53,753 nt of DNA from an uncultured Kordia sp. (GTDB lineage Bacteria > Bacteroidota > Bacteroidia > Flavobacteriales > Flavobacteriaceae). The notes below the pieces were generated by a model that was not told the origin of the DNA, made no database searches, and worked only from the letters and a program-made list of their open reading frames with translations. Positions 1-9,500 of the stretch are shown here, in pieces. The stretch is taken from the NCBI RefSeq assembly GCF_947489565.1, contig NZ_CANLEA010000032.1, positions 1 through 53,753 on the forward strand, given 5' to 3'. Within the stretch, counting starts at the first letter, position 1, and each line of letters starts with the position of its first letter. The translations under genes and the position numbers were made by a program.

Positions 1-3000
1 TTGATGTTTCCGTAAGCCGTTTCATTCGGGATTTCATTCACATCATTATCTGCATCTTCTGGTGTTTCGTGATAGGTCACTGTTACCTGACCTGGCAATA
101 CACCTCCCGTGATTTCACTCTCAGCATTGGTCAAATCAAAGATTCCGATTCCATCATTGTCTGTGTCACAGTATTCTAATGGTGTTGCAGGGAAAACTGC
201 CGGCGTATCATTGATATTTACCGTTAATTGCGTTACTACATGACATCCTGTATTGATATCTTCTACACGTACAAAAACAGTATAGGTTGTTGGTGTCGCT
301 GTATTATCATAAGGCATTACAAGTGCGTTCATATCACCATCAGCATCTGCTGCTGTTAAGTGATAAGAAACATTTAAATCTGGATTCGATAAGGTAATCT
401 CATCATTTTTAACCGTTAAATCTGTAAGTGCAATTCCATCGGCAGTATCATCATCACAGGCTTCTAAGTCTGTTGGAACAGCTATTAATGGCAAAGGTTG
501 TACTTCCAAAGCAAAGCTTCCTACTTGCACACATCCTAATAAATTCATGGCACGAACCCAAATAAGCTGTCCATCCGTTCCTGTAAGATTTGTGATTGCT
601 CCAGCATTTGCATCAGCGTCTGCTTCACTAAGGTGATAACTAATCGTTAATCCTACCTGCCCATTTTCCACCACAGTGGTATGCGTAGTCAAATCAAACA
701 TTTCCATCATATCACCAGGATTATCAACATCACAGGCTATTAATGAAGGAATATTGTCTAGGTTTGGAAGTGGATCTGTAATTAACGTTACTTGCACCAC
801 ATCTGAACAACCTGTTATATTATCCACAACTTGAGCAAATATGACCTGAACTCCTGCAGTAGTTGTAGTGTATATCGTTGGTAATGGTGTCGCTAACGCC
901 GTTGTTTCATAATATGTTACTGTAGCAGTTCCTGCTAAAGCACCTAAAATTTGAGCATCTAACGTTGATAAATCAAACGTTCCTAAACCATCTGTATCAT
1001 TTCCATTGGTATCATCACAAACACTGTAATTTGCTGGTGTATTTGCAATAATCGCTGGGTTTACTTGTAAATTTAAGATTGAAGTATTTGCACATCCAGT
1101 CACTGTATTTTCAATACGAATAAATACCGCATCATTCACAGCCACCATATTCGTGTATGGAGAGACTAATGCCGTTCCAACACCTGATTGTGCTTCTGCT
1201 AATGTTTCATAGTATGTGATTGCCATTGCATCCGTAGATGTCTGACCTGCCAAGATTTCTGCATCTGCATTGGTTAGTGTAAATCCAACTAATCCATCTG
1301 TATCATCGTCACATTCTTCTATGGTTGTTGGTACAACTGGAACTGGTAATGGGTTTACAGATAACGTAAAGTTTGTTGTAGCAAAACAAGTGTTTCCTGG
1401 TTCCGTGCTATCTATTCTAACATGTATTATTTCCATGTCTGTTCCTGTATACGCTGCTGGAGTAAGTATTGGATTTACATCCATTGTCGCATCTTCTGGT
1501 GTATTGTGGAAAGTAATATTAAAATCAGCTGGATCTTGTGTATCTAATATTACTGCTTCTTGTGTTGTAAGATCAAAATTTTCATTCCCATCTCCATTAT
1601 CATCACAAGCTGCCATATTGGTAGGCAGATTTGCAATAGGTTGCGTATTTATTTGAATATCAAATTGTCCAATATCGTTACAAGAAGTATTTGCGTTATT
1701 TTCAATCCTTACGTAGATTGTTTGAGGATTTGAAGTGTTTGTAAATGCAGGACCTAAAGGAGTTACATTATTTAATGCATCATCCATAGAACCATGATAT
1801 GTTATTGTAAATAGTGTTGGATCTTGTGTCCCTAAAACCTGCACATCATAATCTGTCAATGTAAAGTTTGCTACATCATCATTTGAGTCATCGTCACAAA
1901 TTATAACATTTGCTACTGGATTTGCTACAGCTAGTTCATAAACTTCTAAATCAAAAGTGGTCGTATCAAAACACATTCCAGATAAATCTTCTATTCTTAC
2001 GAATATTGTTTCTGGGCTCACACCATTCGTGTAAAGTGTTGGCAATGGATTCATATCCATTTCTGCATCATCGAGTGTACTGTGATAAGAGATGTTAAAC
2101 ATTGTTGGATCTTGCATAAGCAATACATCATTATTCACTAATGACAAATCAAACTCTACACTCGTAACTCCAGCTGCCGCACATTCTAATAAATTACCTG
2201 GCTGATTAGCTACTGGAACAGGCGCAAATTCGATCACAATACTATCTTGCGTACTACAGTTTGAAGAGATTGAAACAGTTACTGAATAAGTTCCTGGTAT
2301 AGTTACATCTAATGTTGGGTTTGTTTCTCCTGTAAGTTCGACACCATCTCTAAACCATGCATACGTTGCTGTATCTAAAGGTGATGTTGCATCTAATGTT
2401 ATAGATTCTCCTTCACAAATTGGATTTCCCGTTGTTAACAATCTATCTTGACCTAGATCAAAAGCTCCAATATCAAAACTTCCTCCCTCTAAAAATACAG
2501 CAGAATCAAATGAAGAATCAATATAATCAGATATTACTAATTTGATTGTATATGTTTCTCCTGGTATTACCGTTGCTTCTGCTTTTAACGGAATTGTTTG
2601 TCCATCAAACGCTGTAGAACCATTATTACTTCCTGGCGTATCATAATATTGAGGAAATGCAAATTGTCCCAATCCTGGACCACAAGTAAATGTATGAATG
2701 TTTGTGATACTTGCAGGAATGTTTGAATTTGGTAATAACGCAATATTTCTTCCTCCTAAATCTATATCTAGATCTGGAGTTGCAGGGTTTGCATCATGAT
2801 CGTACAAGTTTGAATCTGCAATTCCTGGTCCGCTTAATATAAACGCAAATGTATCTGCAAAACTACAAGGGTAGTTTGACGTTGTTGTATATTCTTCTGA
2901 AGCTAGTATGTATCGAAAGCTAATTTGATCTGATAAGGGCACAAATTCAAATTCGATAGCAGTCGCATTAAATGTATTTCCTCCTCCAGCAAGTAATTCT

Positions 3001-3365
3001 AAATTGGCATCTCCTTCCCAGCTTGTTCCTCCAAAACTCATAAAAGCACCGCCATTATCTGGAATTGCTACTATACTTGAACTACTTAAGATAATTCCTT
3101 CTGTAAATGGAAAGGCTGCTGCGCCAGTGTCAAAATAGCCATAACTTTCAAAACCTAGGTTAGCTCCATTTGTTTCTCCTGCTAGGTTATCTGCTCCACT
3201 ATGGTTTGTTACTTGGATGTTAGTAGGTTCGTTTCCGCAAACATCTTGAAAAAGAACATTTACAACTAATTCTTCTGGAGTCATTGTATCATCTACGGTG
3301 ATCGTCTGAGAATATGCTTGCTGCCCAATAAAAAGCAGTAGAACAAGTAATATTTTTGCCCTCAT
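1..3365 (-). CDS. Giant repeat adhesin with choice-of-anchor L domain (3' end outside window)
   Basis: The frame is open from an ATG at 3365 to the window edge, giving 1121 codons without a stop, so the C-terminus is missing. The protein opens with a signal peptide (MRAKILLVLLLFIGQQAYSQ). Residues about 25-240 resemble the choice-of-anchor L domain of exported Bacteroidota proteins (ILSSSSIVAIPDNGG, FRYILASEEY, FAFILSGPG). An Ig/PKD-like module follows at about 300-385 (CEGESITLDA, GTYSVTVS). From about 390 on there are roughly 100-residue units with a CDDD start, an FDLT or FTLT strand, a TYH or TYY strand, IYVRIEN and a closing Cys. Residues from about 673 to the edge are almost the same as units 6-10 of the neighbouring giant gene. 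By analogy with that neighbour I expect a T9SS C-terminal domain beyond the edge, which cannot be seen. The likely role is a surface or secreted adhesin. It has its own promoter-like box. Confidence 0.8.
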   Translation of the reverse strand, partial: MRAKILLVLLLFIGQQAYSQTITVDDTMTPEELVVNVLFQDVCGNEPTNIQVTNHSGADNLAGETNGANLGFESYGYFDTGAAAFPFTEGIILSSSSIVAIPDNGGAFMSFGGTSWEGDANLELLAGGGNTFNATAIEFEFVPLSDQISFRYILASEEYTTTSNYPCSFADTFAFILSGPGIADSNLYDHDANPATPDLDIDLGGRNIALLPNSNIPASITNIHTFTCGPGLGQFAFPQYYDTPGSNNGSTAFDGQTIPLKAEATVIPGETYTIKLVISDYIDSSFDSAVFLEGGSFDIGAFDLGQDRLLTTGNPICEGESITLDATSPLDTATYAWFRDGVELTGETNPTLDVTIPGTYSVTVSISSNCSTQDSIVIEFAPVPVANQPGNLLECAAAGVTSVEFDLSLVNNDVLLMQDPTMFNISYHSTLDDAEMDMNPLPTLYTNGVSPETIFVRIEDLSGMCFDTTTFDLEVYELAVANPVANVIICDDDSNDDVANFTLTDYDVQVLGTQDPTLFTITYHGSMDDALNNVTPLGPAFTNTSNPQTIYVRIENNANTSCNDIGQFDIQINTQPIANLPTNMAACDDNGDGNENFDLTTQEAVILDTQDPADFNITFHNTPEDATMDVNPILTPAAYTGTDMEIIHVRIDSTEPGNTCFATTNFTLSVNPLPVPVVPTTIEECDDDTDGLVGFTLTNADAEILAGQTSTDAMAITYYETLAEAQSGVGTALVSPYTNMVAVNDAVFIRIENTVTGCANTSILNLQVNPAIIANTPANYSVCDDTNGNDTDGLGTFDLSTLDAQILGALAGTATVTYYETTALATPLPTIYTTTTAGVQVIFAQVVDNITGCSDVVQVTLITDPLPNLDNIPSLIACDVDNPGDMMEMFDLTTHTTVVENGQVGLTISYHLSEADADANAGAITNLTGTDGQLIWVRAMNLLGCVQVGSFALEVQPLPLIAVPTDLEACDDDTADGIALTDLTVKNDEITLSNPDLNVSYHLTAADADGDMNALVMPYDNTATPTTYTVFVRVEDINTGCHVVTQLTVNINDTPAVFPATPLEYCDTDNDGIGIFDLTNAESEITGGVLPGQVTVTYHETPEDADNDVNEIPNETAYGNI
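4..1345. repeat. Long direct repeat, copy 1 (pairs with 6841-8182)
   Basis: The sequence matches 6841-8182 at a constant offset of 6837 bases without a visible indel. Stretches of well over 100 bases are identical (for example around 240-450), with scattered substitutions elsewhere. It encodes repeat units 6-10 of the adhesin family. The match may continue beyond the left edge of the window. To the right it decays after about 1345. Confidence 0.9.
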
Positions 3366-3404
3366 AAAAAAAGTATTTCTAGTTAGTTTAGGTATAGTTA
3401 ATCT

Positions 3405-3434
3405 CAAATATATTAATAAGAAGATTAATCTTCT
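3405..3434 (-). promoter_or_regulatory. Promoter-like box with a perfect 16-bp palindrome for the left adhesin gene
   Basis: On the minus strand, 3412-3405 reads TATATTTG, a perfect match to the Flavobacteriia -7 box TAnnTTTG, about 40 bases before the ATG at 3365. Directly upstream, 3419-3434 is a perfect 16-base palindrome (AGAAGATTAATCTTCT) lying between the -7 box and the expected -33 position. No clear TTTG -33 box is seen. The palindrome could be an operator; that part is inference. Confidence 0.5.
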
Positions 3435-3497
3435 ATTTATTTAACAACAAACAAGCAAAAAACCCTATCACTTGTTGATATTTTTAACGGTATTTAC

Positions 3498-3533
3498 AAC
3501 AAAGCCGAAGTTTTTATATACTTCGGCTTTGTT
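3498..3533 (-). terminator. Hairpin terminator after the 2534-residue adhesin gene
   Basis: A perfect 13-base inverted repeat (AACAAAGCCGAAG, 3498-3510, and its complement at 3521-3533) surrounds a 10-base AT loop. It lies 43 bases past the stop codon of the adhesin at 3576. The tail on the minus strand is T-rich but not a pure T run. It separates the two adhesin genes into different transcripts. Confidence 0.7.
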
Positions 3534-3575
3534 ATTTCTATTCATATTTGCTTTTATTTCGATAATTATTTCAAA

Positions 3576-6500
3576 TTACCTCTTTAAAGTAAAGTGATTG
3601 ATAAATTCTTTTGGCGAACCATCAAACGGATCTACATATTCCACTCTAAACCAGTAATCCTGTGATGGCATTGGTGAACCATTGAAGGTTCCGTCCCAAC
3701 CGATTCCCGCTGGACTGATCTGTTTTAATAGTTTTCCATATCTGTCAAAGATGTAAATCTTAGCACTTGGTTGGTTTCTAAGTCCTATGATGTTCCATGT
3801 TGGATGGTACTCATCTCCGTTTGGAGTGAAGAATTTCATATAATCAATCAGTTCAAAGGTTCTTACCAGTTCCCCACAACCATTGGTGTCTCTCACAGTA
3901 ACCGTGTGTTCTCCTGGTTGTAAGTCTAAGAACTCTCCTGTCTCTTGCCACTCTCCATCATCTAATTGGTATTCATACACGCCTGATCCTCCTGTTGCAG
4001 TTGCTATTACATTGTGTGTGTCTGCAAAGGCTGGTGTGGTAATCTGTACATCTAAACTAGCTGGTGCTGAGGATGCTTCATACGTCACACTATCACTATA
4101 ACTACAGTTTGTTGGGAAGTTGTTATCAGTAATCACTAAACTATAGGTTCCTGCCGTGGTTACTTGCACTGTTGCGGTGTTAAAGATTCCATTTGGAGTA
4201 TTCCATAGATAAGTAAAGCCTGCTCCTTGATCTTCTCCGATGAATGGTCCATCTTGAGTAGTTCCTGTAGCTGCATCTACACATAAGATATCATCTGCTG
4301 GTAATGTGAAGACTGGTAATGGATTCACCTGTAAGTTCACTAGTACTGGATCAGATAGACAGCCTGTGATGGTTTGTCTTACCCTTGCATACAAGGTCTG
4401 TGGATTTGCTGTGTTGGTATAACTCGTTGCATTAGCAATCGCATTGATATCCGCATCTGCATCTGTTGCTGTTTCATAGTAAGAAACCGCCATGTTCAAT
4501 TGTCCATTAATGATATCTGCATCTAAGGTTGTTAGATCAAACACTGCTGTATCTTGATCTGCCTCATCTACTGCACATAGTTGATACGTGTCTGGTGCTG
4601 TTGCCGTTGGGATTGGCTCTACACTGAGTTCTAAACTAGCAATATTGTTGGTGTTTACACATCCTGTTGCTGTATTCTCCACTCTGATAAAGATTGTCTG
4701 TGGATCACTCATATTCTCAAAACCGTTTACTAAAGCTCCTGTGCCTGCTAATGCCTCTGCCACTGTTAAGTGATACGTCACTGTAAAGTCAGCCACCATC
4801 TGTGGAGCAGTTAACAAGTCTAATGAAGCTGTCACTACATCCCATTCAAATTGTCCTACATTGTCATTGTCATACTCACAGAATACATAAGTAAATGCCG
4901 TTGCTGTAAGTTCTGGTAATGGATGTACAATTACAGGCAGCTCTACCACCTTGTAACATGGTAACATATTGCTATCAATCTGAATATCACTCTCTACTCT
5001 TACATAGATAATTACTTGTCCGTTCACATCTGCTGTTGCCATATCTACGGCATGCATCGTTGGGTCAGCTATTGGATTGGTATCTGCGTCTGCGTCTTCC
5101 TGTGTGGTATGGTAACTTACCGTTACATTACTCTCATTGTTGACAATCTCTGCTTCTGATTGTGTCAGATCAAAGATTAAGATTCCATTGGTTGCATCTC
5201 CATCTGTATCATCATCACAAGCCTCTAAGATTGCAGGCATTGTGTTTGGTGTTGGAATTGGAAGTACACGAAGTGTCATCGTGATATCGGTAGTACATCC
5301 TGCGGCATTGGCTGCTCTGATGTATAATACTTGTGGATTGCTAATGTTTTGATAAGCCGTTGGATCAGCTATTGGAGTATCTGCGTTTAAGTCTGCTAAT
5401 GAAGCATAGTACGTAAGTGTTAAACTAGTATCTCCTCCTGTGATCTCTGTGTATTTATCCGTTAGATCAAAACTACTGATCTCATCACTCTCATCGCCAC
5501 TCTCTAAATCATCACATAGTGAGAAAGGTGTTGGTTGTACCAGCACTGGTGGTGGCACAACTATGATATCAAAACTTCCGATAGCATAACATTCTGTAGC
5601 ATTGTCTTCTAAACGTACCCAGATCGTTTGTTGATTCACTGTAATGTTGATATAATCCGTTAGATTCACTATTGGAGATACATCATCGATTGCATCTTGT
5701 TCACTCTCGTGATAAGTTAGTGTTAAAGCTCCTGGTGTTTGTGTGCCATAGATCTCCATTTGAGTCTGCGTCAAATCAAACATCGCAAAACCATCCAAGC
5801 TCGCTGCATCATCACATACTTCTAAATCAGTGATGTTGATTGGAACTTCTGGAATTGGAATCACATTGATCTGTAATGGTGTCACTGTAAAACAGCCTGT
5901 AACCGTATTGGTGGCTAACACATATAATGTTTGACTATCCATTACAATGTTTGTGTATGGACTTGTTAGTGCATTTAAGTTAGCAATCGCTTCTGCTTCT
6001 GTTTCATGGAAGCTATAGACTACATCCGGCTCCATGTTCACAATAGCAGTGACAAGTGCATCTAAATCTGTACCTACAAAACCATCATTGTCATCATCAC
6101 AGGTATCTGCTAAAAGCAGTCCATTTGGATCTAAGGTTGGACTTGGTAGTGGATTTACACGAATATCAAAGGTAATGGTGTTTTGACAACCTGTCGTATC
6201 ATTAGTAGCCAATACAAAGATCGTTTGTACTGCCACAACCGCATTTGGATAGGCTGATGGATTGAGGATTGGTGTATCACTTGCTAAATCTGCTGCACTT
6301 CCATAGTATATCAAGCTAATGCCTGGTACATTGTTCACTAAGTCTTCTGCTAATGAAGTTAAATCAAATACTTCGATTTGATCATCTAAAGTAATCGCAT
6401 CACACAGTTCTAAGCCTGGTAATTGAATCAGCACTGGAAGTTCATTGACAATCAGTGTTAAATTCGTAATACTAAAACATCCTGTTACTTGATCTTCTAC

Positions 6501-9500
6501 TCTTACCCAAATCACTTGTGGACTTGGTGGGATGTTGCTATAAGCATTTGGATTGTTAATCTCTCCAACAGTTGTTCCTACCACAGCATTGGCTTGCGTG
6601 TTATAGTAACGAACCGTGTGTGTGGTTGGATCTTCTCCGTTTAAGATATCCATCTCTGCTTCTGTTAAATCAAATTGTGCAATCTGATCAGCAGTTACAT
6701 CATCACATTCTGCTAAACTTGTTGCATCTAAAGCAGCAATCTCTGGAGAATCATGTACGATTAAATCTAAAGAAACCACATTGAAACAACCTGTTAAGAC
6801 ATTTTCAACACGTACATAAATGGTTTGATTGTATGGATTGATGTTTCCGTAAGCCGTTTCATTCGGGATTTCATTCACATCATTGTCTGCATCTTCTGGT
6901 GTTTCGTGATAGGTCACTGTTACCTGACCTGGCAATACACCTCCCGTGATTTCATTTTCAGCATTGGTCAAATCAAAGATTCCGATTCCATCATTGTCTG
7001 TATCACAGTATTCTAGAGGTGTTGCAGGGAAAACTGCCGGCGTATCATTGATGTTTACCGTTAATTGCGTTACTACATGACATCCTGTATTGATATCTTC
7101 TACACGTACAAAAACAGTATAGGTTGTTGGTGTCGCTGTATTATCATAAGGCATTACAAGTGCGTTCATATCACCATCAGCATCTGCTGCTGTTAAGTGA
7201 TAAGAAACATTTAAATCTGGATTCGATAAGGTAATCTCATCATTTTTAACCGTTAAATCTGTAAGTGCAATTCCATCAGCCGTTTCATCATCACAGGCTT
7301 CTAAGTCTGTTGGAACAGCTATTACTGGCAATTGAGGAACTTGCAATTCGAAGTTTCCTACCTGAACACATCCAAGAGGATTTACAGCACGAACCCAAAT
7401 AAGTTGTCCATCCGTTCCTGTAAGATTTGTAATTGCTCCAGCATTTGCATCAGCGTCTGCTTCACTAAGATGATAACTAATCGTTAATCCTACTTGCCCA
7501 TTTTCCACCACAGTGGTATGCGTAGTCAAATCAAACATTTCCATCATATCGCCAGGACTATTAAAATCGCAGGCAATCATTGGCGGAATATTATCTAAAT
7601 TTGGTAATGGATCTGTAATTAACGTTACTTGCACCACATCTGAACAACCTGTTATATTATCCACAACTTGAGCAAATATGACCTGAACTCCTGCAGTAGT
7701 TGTGGTGTATATCGTTGGTAATGGCGTTACCAATGCTGCTGTCTCATAATATGTTACTGTTGCCGTTCCAGCCAACGCTCCTAAAATCTGAGCATCTAAC
7801 GTTGATAAATCAAACGTTCCTAAACCATCTGTATCATTCCCATTCGTATCATCACAAACACTGTAGTTTGCTGGTGTATTTGCAATAATCGCTGGATTTA
7901 CTTGTAAATTTAAGATTGAAGTATTTGCACATCCAGTCACTGTATTTTCAATACGAATAAATACCGCATCATTCACAGCCACCATATTCGTGTATGGAGA
8001 CATTAATGGTGTCCCAACACCTGATTGTGCTTCTACTATTGTTTCATAGTATGTAATTGTCATTGCATCCGTAGACGTCTGACCTGCCAAGATTTCTGCA
8101 TCTGCATTGGTTAGTGTAAATCCAATAAATCCGTCTGTATCATCGTCACATTCTTGCAATGTAGCTGGCACAACTGCAATAGGCAATGGATTTACTGTAA
8201 CATCAAAACTTGTAGTTGTAGCACAGATATTTGTTGCATCTGTACTTGTTACACTTACATATATTGTATCTGTTCCATTTACATTTGTATATGAAGCTGG
8301 ATTTAATATTGGATTTGAATTAGTATTAGCATCTGCTTGCGTTGTATGGAAATTGATATTTACATCTGCTGCGTTTTGCGTTCCTAGAATTACTGGAATT
8401 TGCGCTGTTAAGTCAAATGTTTCTGTTCCATTATTAGTAGCATCATCACAGACTACAATATTTGCAGGTTGTACCGCTGTAGGTTGATAATCTACACATA
8501 TTTCAAAGTTCGTTGTATCAAAACATGTTGCATTGTTTATGGTTTCAATACGCACATATATTTGCTCACATGCAGCTGTATTATTGTATGGACTCGCCAA
8601 TGGATTCGTTGCTGAATCCGCATCTGCTTGTGATAAGTGATACGTAATTGTAAAGAGTGCTGGATCTTGTGTTCCTAATACTTGAACATTTAACGCATTC
8701 AAATCAAAAGTTTCTGTTCCATCATTTGAATCATCATCACAAACCGTGATATCTGCTACTGGATTTGCTATTGGCAATGCATCTACTACTACATTGAATT
8801 GTACTGTAGAAACACAGTTTGTAGTATTATCTTCAACTCTTACTACAATTAAATCAGTAGAATTTACATTTGAATACATTGAAGGTAACGGACTTGCATT
8901 CGCATCAGCATCTGCTTGAGTCGCATGGAAACTGATTGTAAAGTCTGCTGGGTTTTGTGTTCCTAAGATAATTGGAATTTGCGTTGTTAAGTCAAAAATT
9001 TCCACTCCATCATTCGAAGCATCGTCACAAACTACCATATTTGGCGGCGTTGTTAACGTTGGTTCTGGATTTAACACCAAATTAAATGAAGTCACTGCAA
9101 AACAAGTTGCACTGTTATTATCTTGAACTCTTACATATATATCGTCTGTAGGGTTCGTTGTATTCATGTATAAACATGTAAGCGGACTAACATTGTTGTC
9201 TGCATCTGCTTGTGTATCATGATATGTTACTGTGTAATCTGCTGGATCTTGTGTTCCTAATACTAATAAGGTTTGTGCACATAGATCAAATTCTTCTACA
9301 CCATCATTTCCAATATCACAAAGTACTAAATCTGGAACTACGTTTGCAGTAGGACTTCCAATGTTTAATGTGAAAGATTCTGTTTGAAAACAGTCAATTG
9401 CTGTTGTTCCTGTGTATGAGATTCTTATAAAAATTTCTTCTCCATCACTTCCTGTATACGCTTGTGCTTGTGCTAATGTTAATGCTCCTGTGTTTGCATC

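Noticed and set aside
1270-1656. 128-residue frame opposite the left adhesin
   Set aside because: It is antisense to the repeat units; the same kind of frame recurs at 8107-8487 in the duplicated block, as expected for a shadow.
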